Counted from the first letter of the stretch, positions 22,742-35,503 are shown. The stretch: 64,000 nucleotides of DNA from Myrica gale (GCA_963930655.1 OZ005611.1:5773501-5837500), one strand, 5' to 3'. The notes: generated from the letters alone by a model not told the origin. Translations and numbers: made by a program.

Positions 22742-25539
22742 TCAGCTTGGATTTAAACTAGCCTTCACAAATCGACCCTTGACTCGCTTCCTGGTATCAG
22801 CTCTTGCTTTCCTTGACTCGTACCGTATGTGCTTATCATATCTATCCATCAGGTAGTGTAAACATTTAGCAAATACCCAAATCTGAGGAATAGTAGACAA
22901 AAACGGGAGGAAATAACCAGATGAGACCATACCTTCGTGTTCTCTTTTTCTCCATGTAACGTTGCATGGCATTGCCTCTGTTCTGTGCCAGTAGTTCCAT
23001 GTCACCCTTAGTTGTTGCCGTTGTTCCCACATTGTCACCTCTGACGAGAAACGATTGTTCCGCAAACTGGACACCTTTAGAGGCAGCAGAATCTCCTGCT
23101 TTACCAAATGCTGAACCCGAAGATGGTCTTCCTATATTCAAGTTGTTGCTCTCGGATGTTTCTGGCCCCTGGCTGGCTGTTGGGTGATTTAAATTATTCT
23201 GCATGTCCAAGTAATAAGCTGTCAATCCTCTGGAAAGGCCCCTTGCACGAGGCATTGTGCAGACAAAGAAGTAAGCTACGCCATGACATATTAAAATGTG
23301 GTTCAATTTAATTTAGCTTTACCAATCAATCTACCAAGCCCTGTTCTTCCCCCAACCTTCGTATCTGTCAAATGTATAATGCCAAAAATAAACCGCCTAT
23401 ATAGTCTTGAAACATGCTACCTTTCATTCCCAAAACTCAAATTGTTCATTCATACAAAACACTAATATGTCTTCACATGGAACAGAAAGATGATCTAAGG
23501 CATTCGATATAAAATTGGTCAGCCAGCTCCCCCTCTTTCTGTGAAACTTGGATTATAGCCTTTTCCACGGACACTCAACGCCAACGGAATGTACCCAAAC
23601 AAGGAAGACTCTTACCTGTCGCTCATGCACATCGCTTAACAGGAAAGTGGGACTCGATAAGACTACAAACCCCAATCCCAACGCATTGCTCCATATCATC
23701 CAAATCTAACTTCCTTCCTAAATTCAGCTGTTTTCCAGTTCTAGCCCTGGACACAATGGATTTCAGACAACTTAAAAGTCACTGGCTATTCTTGTCGCTA
23801 AGCAGTACATGATCCCTATGGTCATTAGAAAATTGATGAACTATAACACAGATAATAAATCTCCTAGATTGGACAGATATGATTTTTTTTTCTGAGTCAT
23901 ATTACACCATAAGGTACCACCATTTTCTAAAAACCAACATCTTATAACCACAGCAACTGCATAGTAGATGGTGCCAAGAAAGATGAACACACAAGGACTT
24001 ATAGATTACCAAATGACATACAGGAGGGCAATATCATGCTCCAGACACAATGTTCAATTCAAAAATACAACTCAAGTAATAAAGCAGCAAGAAAGGACTT
24101 ACATTGTACGCCATATTCTCATGTGCAATATGGCAATTCATCTGGTACAAATCTCCTAACAATTTTGTATCAGTCAAAGATGTTTCTTTCATAAGTTCAC
24201 CAAAATTTTTTATCATAAATCCTGCATCATTTGCACCAAAGGCAACTTCCAGAGTACCCTTTTCTTCATGGCTCCAAGATCGTCCAAGATTAAAATCCCA
24301 TATCTGCAAGGGAACAACCACTTAGAGTAGGCACTGTGGATGAACGGTCTCAATTTCCCCATGTTTCATGGCATAATAATTTGTGAGTACCTCATGAAAA
24401 GAAGTACAAAAAAAAGTTTCAAAAAGAAATTGAAGACCCAGCTTGGTGAAATTTCGGATTTTAACTCCAAAAAAAAGGCCACCGCAAGATTCCGTAACAC
24501 GTATAACCACCGATGCATTTTACAGCACTCTTGCTACGAGACAAATTGGTTCGCCACCAAAGTCCCATAACCTTCGAAGAACTAACTTTCTGTACAGAAG
24601 AATCTCTGTATACTTAAACGTGTTTACACAACTTTGAACAAAAACTCAGTGCATAATCGAACGATTAGAAACATTAATTATTACCTGGGCACTCTGACCG
24701 CTAGGATTAGTGTCCCATAACAAATCTCCATTCACAATGCGATCGCTGTCCTTCGAATCCATCATAAGCAAAGCCGTAACCGGCGTTTGTTGTTGTTGAG
24801 CGGCGGCCGTCGCACCCACAAACCCATCGACCCCACCATCATCACCATTTCCCAAATCCACTAGCCCCTCTACACTTATTCCCTGCCAACCATCACTCCT
24901 CTTCGGCGACGACTCCTCCAAATCCCTCTTGAAAAGCTCTACCAGTTGCTTATGCATCACCTGCCTCCGCTTCCCACAGCTCGGACCGCTCTCTCTCCTC
25001 GACACCGTCACGATACCCCCACCATTCGCGCCGACCGTCGCGTTCTCACTCGGTACAATCAGCTCTTGAAGACACACTACCCCGACGCCGGATTTGTCAC
25101 ACATCCACGCGGACGTGTCGTCAACGGCAGCACTCGCCCAGTTCTGAATCAACGGCGTGGAAATACTTACCTTCTTGTCCTCGAGATCGATGCCCCAGAG
25201 GGAAGCGAGCTCGAGAGCCGAGGGGCACCCCGAGAACCCTTCGACTGGGATTCGATCGTGCGAGGCCGACACGGAGCAGCTACCGTGCGCATCCCAATCG
25301 CACTCCTGACACAGCACCAGGTTGTCAGTGGCGCACCGTACCGATACAGGCTCCGAGCTGCAATTATCACAGATCTGCGACCTTTGGTGCTTCCGGGACA
25401 GCAGGTTCGCCGAGTGCACGTGCTGGTCGCAGAACAAGCACAGCTTGGCCGAGTCAGCTCTACAGTACAGTACAGCAACTTGATCACTGCAGAAATCGCA
25501 CGCCACGGTCCCTCCGTCTCTCGATCCAGGCCTCCCCAT
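22742..25539 (-). CDS. COL14: Zinc finger protein CONSTANS-LIKE 14-type (B-box + CCT domain transcription factor)
   Basis: Four exons in coding order: 25539-24685, 24303-24103, 23198-22933 and 22841-22742, reading 473 residues. Residues about 12-55 form B-box 1 ([20 protein letters not shown], then CLFCDQHVH). Residues about 55-100 form B-box 2 ([20 protein letters not shown], then [10 protein letters not shown]). The Cys/His zinc ligands are all present. The middle holds IWDFNLG, NYGE-like [12 protein letters not shown] and NPTASQGP-like [15 protein letters not shown]. The C-terminus is a complete CCT domain ([20 protein letters not shown], then [17 protein letters not shown]), which in this family serves nuclear import and DNA or NF-Y partner contact. 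A CAA run gives a poly-Gln tract in exon 1. Family members act in light and flowering regulation, but the COL13-15 subgroup is poorly characterised. The donor and acceptor at the RR|Y junction split an Arg codon, as is usual for CCT exons. Confidence 0.95.
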
Positions 25540-26548
25540 TTTCGTACCAATCTGTTTTGAAGAAACCCTAATTTCGAAGACCCTCGAAGCTTTGCTTGAG
25601 GCTTGAAGCTAAGATAAAAGCTGGAAATGACAAGGGAGTATCGTTTTTCTACTCTTTATAAAATTGCGTTTAACAGGATAATTTTCAGCTTTTTAGGTGA
25701 CCTGGCACCTTAGCTCAGCGCATCTTCTCCACCACATGGGTCGAGTAATACTCGTTATCCTTCGAAAATATTATTAATTACTACGGAGACCTGTGCCAAC
25801 GCGCGACGACGCTCCATCGTGGCCCGCACTCGTGACCGATATCTCGGGCGTTTTTGGGTTTTCTCCATGTTTTATTAATTCGCGTCCTTAGGTTAGTTGG
25901 AATCAATAATGATAGGAGATTTGATTGGAGTGAATTAAAAATTAAGAAGATTTTTTAGGGATAAATATAAAATTTATTTATTTAATATAAGTTAAAATCG
26001 AATTAATCTTCTTATAAAAAAAACATAAAATTAATCATCTAATTTTAAAAATAAATAAAATCAATTCCGAATAAAAAGATCAACGATTAAATTATAATAA
26101 TTAATTTATATTTTTATTATTACATAAAATAATTTTATTTTAATTTATATAGACTAATTTTACATTTATCTCAATTTTTTTATTTATTCAAGTCTTTAAA
26201 AGTACAAAGAAAAAAAACGCACACACGTGGGTGAGATTCGACTTAATTAGTCGTGGGTTAATAATTTATCTGTAGTACTCCATATACGTGGACAAATAAA
26301 CGTCTAGGATTGGCTAACATTCCGTATTGGTCTATGAGGAGACTTCAATTTCCAGAAAGGTCATGAGAGAGGGTGGTGGGGGGACCATGAGGAAACGCAA
26401 ACCACGTGTAGGACATTGAGAGATGAACAGCAAATCGACCTTTTCAGTGTAATAATGAAAAGAGAATCCGCCGTGGCGGTGGGATTTCCGGCTCTGTCGG
26501 TCGGTCGTCGTCATCCGTGACGTTTCCTCCTACCCGGCTAAACGGATA
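25540..26548. other. Promoter side of the B-box gene
   Basis: The 5' leader and promoter of the minus-strand COL14-type gene, followed by very AT-rich sequence (about 25890-26220). No exon seen. A hAT element begins at 26557. Confidence 0.5.
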
Positions 26549-26556
26549 CCTCCACC

Positions 26557-28175
26557 TATGGGTGTACTTCCGACCCTACGGGTCGGGAATTTTTTCTTCC
26601 GAATTCCGAACCACCCCTCTACGGAATTTTTTTTTGTTTTTCCGATTTATATCCGAAAATATGTATTTCCGAGCCGACCCGTATTCTGAAAATACATATT
26701 TTTCGAACTTACCCGCATTCCGACAATACATATTGTCCGACCTGACCTGATAACTCGGTTTAGAATAAGTTTGGGTCAAAAAAATGGGCTTAAATTCATT
26801 TTTCTGACCGGATTGGTTCTAATTATCTTACTTTTTCATATAGCTTTTTGGCCAAGTTGTTTAAGATTTCTGGGTGCTTATTAAAAACACCACTGTTGCT
26901 TAGAATTCTTTAGTGAAACTGAAACATTCTATCTCCATATCTCTGAAACTCCACCAGTTTTCAAAGTAACATCCCAAAAAATTAAAAACCAAGTTTTACC
27001 CACATATCAGAATAATAAAAAATCAAGTTTACAAAGTTATGGAACCACTAAAATATAAACCAAATAGAAGTTCAAACCAAGAGAAATAAATTATCTCATT
27101 TGTCTTCCATTTCAGCTTAAAAAAATGTAAGCCTTTTTCTTATCCATGTCAACTTCATTGTGGTCTAATACAAATAGTCTTGCGTACCTAGTAAGCATCA
27201 AATAACAAAAATGTAAACCCTTTGTTAGAATAATAAAAGACAAAATAGTTCAACCCTTTGTTAAGAAAATAAAAACTCACCTTGTCAACACTAAAAGAAA
27301 GCATTTGTTACTGACCAAAAGTCCACAGCAAAAAAAGCACCACCTAAGCAAGTAAAACCGCAAAAACACAAGAATAAGAAAATATTCAGAAGTGAGCAAC
27401 AAATCAAAAACACAATCAGAAAATAAAAACTCACTACTTCAAAAAGCCAGCAACCATCATTCGAATTTAGCACTACAAATAAGAAAAATTCAGCTCTAAG
27501 TTGCTGGCCAAAAGTCCACAGCAAAAAAACAGCACCACCTAAGCGAGGAAAATAACAAAAACACAAGCAAAATTTACTTATTCAGCTGTAATCAACAAAT
27601 CAAAATATTCAGATGTAATCAACAAATCAAAAACACAAACAGAACATAAAAACCCACCAATTCAAAAAACCTGCAATCATCATCCGCTTAGTCAGCGGTA
27701 AGCAAAATATTCTTCGAAGTTAGTTCTACAATAATTGAAGAATAAGAGAAGTTAGAATAGGCAAGAAATGAAATATTATGTTTCATTTTACGTTGAGGGT
27801 TTGAGTGTAAGAGATGAGGTGAGATTTTAGGATTTTTTTAAAGTTTATATATATATAAAGGTAAAACGACATAGTTTTAACTTTTCTTTTGTTTGTATCC
27901 TTTTATGCGATCTGAAGTTCAAGAGTAAAAAAAATGAACGTTAGCTAACCTGCTTATTAAAAATACATATTTTTTATTTGTTTAAATGATATCGGATTGG
28001 GTTGGGTGACATTCGGAACTTTTTATAGGATTCTGACTTTCGACCCGAATTTAATCGGAAATATACAAATGGTTCTGATAACCGACCCGTTATATCGGAA
28101 TTCTGACCCGTTTCGGAAAGAGTCGAGTCAGAATGGCGGTTCAAGTCGGTTGACGGATTAATTTGTTCACCCTTA
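26557..28175. mobile_element. Non-autonomous hAT-type DNA transposon
   Basis: A perfect 8-bp target duplication CCTCCACC lies at 26549-26556 and 28176-28183. The ends are short inverted repeats, TATGGGTGTAC at the left and TAAGGGTGAAC (reverse complement) at the right. Both subterminal regions are packed with CGACCCG / CGGGTCGG-like motifs (left near 26570-26760, right near 28040-28130), as expected for hAT transposase binding sites. The 1.6-kb interior is AT-rich, with internal direct repeats and no transposase. The 8-bp duplication assigns it to hAT; which subfamily supplies its transposase is unknown. Confidence 0.85.
27298..27690. repeat. Direct repeats inside the hAT element
   Basis: A roughly 200-bp block is repeated in direct orientation. 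The phrase CCAAAAGTCCACAGCAAAAAA appears at about 27313 and 27510 in slightly differing forms, and each is followed by CACCACCTAAGC. A second phrase (ATCAAAAACACAA.CAGAA.ATAAAAAC) recurs near 27412 and 27629. The resulting open frame on the minus strand is repetitive and not a recognised protein. Confidence 0.7.
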
Positions 28176-28183
28176 CCTCCACC

Positions 28184-29088
28184 GTCCTAACTTTCTTTTT
28201 CCTCACCGATTATATTGCTACTTAAACAAAAAGTAGTAGGCTCTATATAAGCTATTGATGACTCGCTGAGCAAAAACACCACAACCATGTGACACGTGAC
28301 ATGCATGTCAAAGTAATGTTCATTGGATATCTGGGTTCTGGACAACAGATGACACCTGGGATTTTGAATTTTAAATTTTAAATGATATTCTATTTAATTT
28401 CGTGTCAGTAATCGACACGGATCCTCTAGTCAAGATTACTCACAGCCTTAATTATGGTAATTAACACCAAGTTTGCTCGCATTCAAGGAGATTGGGACTG
28501 CCAATCAAGTTGACAGACTACCCAACAAACCAGGTTCGCCATCTCTGAGGTTTATCTCCAATTCGGTTGTCCAACAGAAAGTTTTCAGATTCCCATGTTT
28601 GGGATTGATACAAATTACATTATTTTTCCTTTAGGATATGGGAAACTACTGTGCTTCTGGGGGCTTGGCTGAATGAAATTTGCTAGGAATAAGATACAAG
28701 AGGACTTCATGAAGAATAATTTAATAGAAAGATTAAAATTTTAATAACCAATTCACAGACGAGTGAGTTACGTCCGCATCACCAGCTAACTGCCATTGGC
28801 ACGCAGTCGCAATTAATTTTGAAGCACTCGATCCCTCCTGTCTTCGACAGTAGAGAATTTTAAGCTTCCATCCTCGAAGCCCAATTGCATCTTCTTTCGC
28901 CACAGAAGTCTCCGAACTCAGCCTGCTGCCTCAGTCAGCACCGGAATTGCATTGTCCACTACAACAGTTGGCTTAATTTCAGAAAACTGATAAATTTCTC
29001 GAAAATAGCTCGAATTGACAAAAATCCAAAAGTGGAGTAGTGCCACATCTGGACCTGATTGATTTGGCACCCTCTTCAACAGGCGAAC
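28184..29088. other. Spacer with no recognised gene
   Basis: Mixed-composition sequence between the hAT element and the fold-back repeat. A few short open frames, none with a recognisable family signature. Confidence 0.45.
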
Positions 29089-29106
29089 GGATTCGGTGCG
29101 AAGACC

Positions 29107-29282
29107 GTTCGGTGTGAAGGTGGTAAGGCTCGGCTCGGGCTTTTCATCCGACAGTAAAAAATGATCGGCTGCTCGGGGAACTGTGGGTGGTCCCGCGCGG
29201 GACCCAGCGCCCAAGTATTTTCCACCGTCGGATGGAACCCCGAACAGCCCAAGCCAAGCCTTACCACCTTCGCACCGAATCT
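29107..29282. repeat. Fold-back (inverted) repeat with GC-rich palindromic centre
   Basis: The left arm at about 29107-29152 (TTCGGTGTGAAGGTGGTAAG and on) is the imperfect inverse of the right arm at about 29224-29282. Both are followed inward by a CATCCGAC / GTCGGATG pair. Near the centre is the perfect 16-bp palindrome GGTCCCGCGCGGGACC (29189-29204). A second copy of the outer motif, GGATTCGGTGCGAAG, sits at 29089-29103. No target duplication was found, so the element type is open. Confidence 0.7.
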
Positions 29283-29788
29283 GTTCTCCTTCAACAGAAC
29301 TTAGAGCTTGAAGAGCAACACAAGCGGTCTACTTGGCAAACCCACTTGTAGAACCCAAAGACTTGCGAAATGCCCCTTCTATCACCAATTCACGCTTGCA
29401 AAAAAATATCCCATATAGGAGACCTAAGAGAATTCGCACAGATTGCTTTCTCCCTAATCTCCTTAAACCTGAAATGCAAGCAAATGTACAACACCTTGAG
29501 CCAGACCCATCACCACCAGTTAGAGCACCGAAGTTCATCAAAATTGTGATGTCGTTGATGTGTTTGTCGTGTTTGGATGAGACCGAGTCAACCTCGCTCT
29601 GAAGTCTTCTGAGTTTCTTGTTAAGGGCATTTCGCAGAGAGTGAGGAAGAGACAGGGCTTTGGATACGGTTTGGGAAAGGAGTGAAAGAATACTGAGGAG
29701 AGTTTACTCGTTAGAAAGTTGGGGGATTCGGATAGGTCTCAGAGCCGACTCCAAGATCGCTGAATTCTACCCTGATGACGATTCATTT
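29283..29788. other. Spacer with unrecognised coding-like stretch
   Basis: The minus strand reads LNKKLRRLQSEVDSVSSKHD over 29550-29640 and continues to a stop at 29329. It looks protein-like (helical, charged), but I cannot assign a family or find flanking exons. It may be a gene relic. Confidence 0.35.
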
Positions 29789-29901
29789 TGTTAGGTGGTC
29801 TTGGACATTCTCAACCCCAACTAGTTCAAGAGGTGATGTTTTCTCTCACTTATAAACTGACCACCAACCCCTTCCACAATCGATGTGGGACAACCCCAAC
29901 A
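29789..29901. mobile_element. Solo LTR of a very short LTR element (TRIM-like)
   Basis: A 113-bp unit begins TGTTAGGTGG and ends CCCCAACA. It obeys the TG...CA rule and is flanked on both sides by CATTT (29784-29788 and 29902-29906), a perfect 5-bp target duplication. No second LTR or internal region is adjacent, so it is most simply a solo LTR left by recombination. Confidence 0.75.
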
Positions 29902-29906
29902 CATTT

Positions 29907-32020
29907 TCTCTTCCTTGTAAGCTTTAGTTACTAGGTAGTAGGTATCTCCATTAAGCAGTAGACTGTAGAGGAGCTTTTTCTTTTTCTTTTTCGAAGAGAG
30001 AGTATTCGTGTTGGACGATTGGTGGGGGTCTTACGGTGCCAACTTCCAACTGCCAATCTATCAGGCCGAGGGTTCGGACACCAACACCGTAGATGGCCCA
30101 GTCCAACAACAGCATAGCGGTGGCACCATGAAAGTTTAAATGGATACTTCCCATCTCGATATAAAGGCATCTAGCTAGAACCCTGTTCATTCAATTATCA
30201 TCCGACAACTTCAAGGCGAAACAGTAAAGGAATATCTATTTTGAAAAAGATAATACGAGTCTCGAACTTACCAAAAAAAAAGAGTCGAGAACATGTGGAC
30301 GAATCAGATGACGACAACTTAAAAGGATTAATTGTTCTAAATCATTAATATATATATCACTGATAGCCTATCATATAGAAAGACAGAAATTTGCAGGAAG
30401 ATACATTATATATGTTCGACACGTGTCAACCATTCCATAGCTCCACGCAATGTACTTCTCCTCTTATTCCGTCCAAGCTTGGAAAACAGTAGAAAAAGAT
30501 AGAGTTGGAAAAGGCATCTGATCAAGTAGAAAATGTTTGACATCTCATCGCGACGCTTTATACGTTGAAATCCCCCTATATACAGCTTTCAAGGTTCTAA
30601 CTTCTACAGCTATGAGGTCAACATGAGCAGGGAGGACCACCACACACATACAACAATCATAAAGCGACACGTGCATCATAGTCATGGATGAAGACCTCCA
30701 CTCCACTGCATGGGCCAATTAGGAGACGCTAATCAACCATGGCTTGGTGGTAAAAGGTGTTGACTATAGTGGATAATTGTTAGTGGGAGGATATATGGCC
30801 TGATATTGGAATTCGAATATCAAAGCCACGAATAGGAAAAAGGCTAGCTAGAGGTGGCTCAATCCATTCTCGATAGCTAGGGCTTTCTGTCAACATGCCT
30901 TTAACCCAACTTGATCAAGATACCTCTTGCAAATTATAAGGTCAAAGCCCTTCTCTCATCCACTGTTCTGAATGGGTCAGCGAAGTGCAACCGTGAACAG
31001 AAGGAAATTTGCAGAAAGCTACACCAACAAAATGACATGGAGTACCCCATGGTAATTGCTAATGGTCAGAGAAGTGCAACCATGAACAAGAAGTAATTAA
31101 TTTGAAGAACAGATATGCAAATACAAAATGACGTTTACCCATTTCCAAGAACCCTCTGGAAATGGTAATGGTTATACCCTCTGAGCAATAGCAGTCTGAC
31201 ATGTGAGCCAAGTTATGGGCCATTGATGACAAGCATTTTTGGGAGATTGCAATTCTATCATCACAGTTCAATAGCTATCATATTTGTATGTGGGCGGCAA
31301 CTGGCAAGCATTGGGCCATGAAATCCCCGAATATATTCCACGACAAGAGCCTAGCTAGATGATTGGATAATGAGACTTGATGGGGATGCTAATTTACACG
31401 TCAGATTGAATCTACTGCACAATGCTCATTGGCCAGCTATAAATAGAGTCGAGACCTAGCATTGTATTTGCATCCGGCCCATTGGTGAGAAAGAAGATTT
31501 GAGCATAGTTAAGAGGAAGAGAGGTCTCACATGAGGATAAAGAGCCTTGTTTTGTAGCCAAGGATGACTTGCCTGCAGCCTCACGAGGGGCTTTATAAGG
31601 CACGGACATGTCCTTAATGCTTTCAAAAGACAAGATGAAAAGAGAGAATCTGTGTGGCTCGGTGTTCGTGGTGCTCATTCTATGATAGAAAAGAGAGCCA
31701 TGATTTGGAAGTCATCAGTGCGTCAAAAAGAGTTAACGCACACTAGGTCCAGGATCCTTATGTGGTATACAGGCAGTCTCCTTGGCTAACGAGACAGGCT
31801 CTTATCTCTCATGTTGGACCTAATCTTCTTCATGGCGCCTAGACAACCTGGGTTATAAGCTTTTGAATGAGACACAAAGCAGGTATGTTTCTGTATTCAC
31901 AATCTTTTCTTTGTAATATGAAATATTGGTGTCGTCAACAAGAATACTTGGTTTTCAGGTAGGTCGACCTGCAAAGTAGCGCCTATCATATGAGGATCTT
32001 ATATATCTGTATTCACCCTC

Positions 32021-32079
<59 letters not shown>

Positions 32080-34034
32080 ATACAAAGTGGCTAATCCAAA
32101 AGGCTGCACTGATGCAACTATGAAAGCACGACACCATTTATAATCTGCTCGCTCGCTGCCATGAAAGGAGTCTCTGTAGCAATATAAATCCACATCCAGA
32201 AAGATGAGAAAAAGCAGAACGGTTTTCAGCTTGGAATCAGGCAGTGGATAATGATCACGTCGGACGTCTTGCTCGAACGTCATCTGAAGATCTTTATTTG
32301 TATGTTATAGATAGCATTAGGATATTATCTCCTTGCTTTTTGAGGTACTTTGGGGTTCCTTTAAGACTAATACTTTGGGGGTCCCGATATATAATATCGA
32401 TCTGTATATTCTAGTTAATTTTTATTAGAAAATATTTGCCATTGTGATCAAGTTTTATGTTGACGGCAATACGTACACGGACAGATATTCGTGAACTAAC
32501 AGGTTAATTATCAACCACGCCGGCAATTATGAATACCATAGCCGTAGTTATTTTCTTTGATAAGTTACGAAATTAACAATACTACTGACACATTGATCAG
32601 ATTTTGATGATGCTGTCTCATCTAAGTACTTCAAACATTTAACATAGATTCTTATCGGAGCGAGTGCTATATTTTAGCCGAGGTTCCAAATACAATCTCG
32701 ATCGTGCGAGTCTATTAGCTAACAAAACCACTAGTATGTTAGGACGCCACGATGATTTTATGATCTGACAGTTTCCAAGCGTCGACAATTTAATAGTTCT
32801 CCTGGGAGATACAGAAACAACCAAAATACTTTTGATAACAGTCAAAATCCACGTTTGTAGGCGCCGGTTGTGTCCCATGGTCTAAGGTCCATGAGCAAAG
32901 TCCTGGAAAGACAGCGCCGAAGCCTTATCTCGCGTCTATCGATAGCTCTGCGTGTTTGTGATTCCAAGGAAGCCGGCTATGGCATCGATGACCTCAACAA
33001 GACTGTTGCAGCGGGGTAGTTTTTTTTTTCTCTCTCTCGTTAAGAAATGTAGTAATTTCACAGCTTTTAAAAACGGCAGTGGAAAGTGTTGTATTTTTGC
33101 ACTTCAGTATAAGGCCGTAATAAGAGGGGTGCCCTTTCTAATAGGCATACAAGAAGTAGCGTACTCAGCAGACGTACGGCTATATATTTCCCGTAGACGG
33201 CCTCAACGAAAGGGACGGAGCTCTGAAGTGCACCAAACCAGTAAACCACACTTCCCACAAAGGTCGCTGAGGTTTCCTCTGGTGCAACGAGTAAAGCACA
33301 GCCTGCTGGAGTTTTTTTTTTTTTGTAGTTCACAGCCTGATGTTGTTAACGTTTATTCTTTTCTCCTACTTTTAATTTCCCTTGTTTCTCGAAAAGAGCC
33401 TATCGCCTATATATGATTTAATGTAATCTTGAGACGTGTGATTTATTTTTCCGTGTGGTTGTTTTGTTTTTGTTTTTATGCTGTTTCTCTTGTCTGTTCT
33501 CTTTTTGTGTGTTGTCTGATATTTTCGATTTTGTCACGGTTTTTCTCAGCTATACGAGGATCGATTTTGAATAAAATTCGGAGGAATCTTCATTTCTTTT
33601 TCTTTTTTTTTTTAAAAAAAAATTAAGAATGTTACACCCTATTCACCCACCCCTAACTGATTTTCATCAATCTCATTCATATGATTTTGTCCCCAAAGTG
33701 GGACATTAATTGAGTGAATGCCCTCATTGGCAAGACCGGCATTGAGTGGCTAGCTTCAGTTGCAATCTTGCATCAATTATGGTAGTTATCTCCGTGGACT
33801 CTTAAGGAGAATCAAGGGGCGCCGTAACTAGATGGGATGAGTTCAAGCCGCTTTCAAATGTGCATATTGGCTGAGAACCTGATTCTGAGACTGCCCAAAG
33901 TTCACAAAAGGTACGGTTAGGAACTAAGACCGAGATTCGTAACGCCACCGTTCTATCTGATTGACGCCTCCATCCAAAAGAAGAGATGCCACGGTGCTGT
34001 TTAAGATTAGGAGGGTTGCATCCTTCCTTTACAA
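29907..34034. other. Long gene-free spacer
   Basis: About 4.1 kb without a recognisable gene. It contains a (TA)n microsatellite at about 32024-32075 and a T-rich tract near 33597-33630, followed by the phrase CCTATTCACCCACCCC (about 33637), which may be a retrotransposon LTR or leader relic. An open frame on the minus strand at 31412-31678 and others show no family motif. No tRNA or rRNA seen. Confidence 0.5.
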
Positions 34035-34042
34035 TGCACAGA

Positions 34043-34505
34043 CAAGGCCCGCTCAAGGGTAAAACAAGTTAGGCGGTGGCCTAAGGCCTCACCCTGAGCA
34101 AGGTCCCGTAAAGACTAAAAATATTTTTTTATAAATTTTTTTTGTGTTGTAAATGATCCAAAAATAAAAAGACAACTGAGTTAATAAAAAAAAAGACAAA
34201 ATGCAATCTTTTCATTTTTTTTTTATCATGAGTGGACATATATATTTCTTCCAGACTTCCTAATTTTTTTTTAGATATTTCTGAACTTTGCTCAAAGAGA
34301 AAATATGCCTTATAAATTTCTTAATTGTTCTAGTCATGGGGCCTTGATGTCATGTATGAGGGCCTCATAAAAAATAATTAATGGGACCTTTAATATTTTA
34401 TATTAAATTTAATAATTTTCAGATAATTTTAAATATTTTATATTAAATTTTATATAAAAAGCCTATTAATTTATTTTGCCTTACATTTTCTTTGAGCCGG
34501 CCCTG
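34043..34505. mobile_element. Short non-autonomous hAT-type element
   Basis: 463 bp with terminal inverted repeats CAAGGCCCGCTCAAGG and (reverse complement of the right end) CAGGGCCGGCTCAAAG. It is flanked by a perfect 8-bp target duplication TGCACAGA at 34035-34042 and 34506-34513. The interior is AT-rich and non-coding. Unrelated in terminal sequence to the hAT element at 26557, so two hAT families have been active here. Confidence 0.88.
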
Positions 34506-34513
34506 TGCACAGA

Positions 34514-35503
34514 TAGAATCTCCACGGTTTTAGGTTCTTGAATTAGCTACCTGGTTTCCGAGAGGAATTCCATCAGACTGATTTAATACTTCCTTTGTTA
34601 CACTATTTATTGATTTTATCGACTCAGACAATGTTTTAAGGAAAAAAACCCGGTTTTGAGCCTCGTGCTTCGCATCTCAAAAATGACTTAATAAAATATA
34701 TTTTTTTCTTTCTATAAATAATTCCTTTCCATTAAAATAAATATTAAAAAATTACTCAAATCACATAAGCAAACACTACCCCAAAGCCCTGGCTGATCCA
34801 GTGATCCTCATCCCTCAAAACCGATATAATATTACGAATTTTCAAATTGTTTGTTGTCAAGGACCGTTCAGCAATGATAACGAACTTCAAAACCCAAAAC
34901 GTCTATGGGGCTAATCATTAGCTGGACTAAGAACCAAGATATATAGTAGGCCCGCTGGAGCAGTAGCCCAGGAATTAGACTAGCAGTTGTGGCCCACATC
35001 TAAATTCCTAATTGGGCCTTGAAACCCACTCTACACTGGTAGTATAAAGTTAGTACTAAACTCCACACGCATCTCTCTGTTAGTGGCTGTAAATTTAATG
35101 TCTTGTGATCCTATTTTTGGCCATTCAAATTCGACGGCATTACGTGTCAGCCCTGGTTTAAGCATGACCCAGACAGCAAGGCGTCCAAATGAGCACTATA
35201 ATATATATTGCTAGGAGAAAGAAAAAAAAACAGAGAGTAAGATGCATGCAGGTAAAGGCAATACAGTTTGTAGAAATAGGCAAAAATATGATACAAGACT
35301 AGTAATTCAATAGATATAAGCAGCTGTATTACACAAAAACAGCAGAGACGACTGTTCTTTTTACAGCAGTTTAGGTGTAGTATGTACCGTGAATTTTACT
35401 TTACGACTTGATACAAAGTGAAACAAGTCGGCAACAAGCAGACAAGAAGGCATGTGCAAACCAAGAACAGAGCAGTCAGGATCGGAATAACCGATAGATA
35501 ATG
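34514..35503. other. Spacer and 3' flank of the LITAF gene
   Basis: The last few hundred bases are the 3' UTR side of the minus-strand LITAF-domain gene. The rest is AT-rich with no exon or defined repeat seen. Confidence 0.5.

Noticed and set aside
24946..25560. 204-codon open frame on the plus strand
   Set aside because: It is the antisense shadow of the GC-rich first exon of the B-box gene; the minus-strand frame has complete zinc-ligand motifs.
27291..27566. Hydrophobic 91-codon frame inside the hAT element
   Set aside because: Generated by the direct repeats; not a transposase and not a known membrane protein.
33802..34056. Possible rRNA or organellar insertion
   Set aside because: Mixed GC sequence looked rRNA-like at first, but I could match no conserved rRNA stretch.
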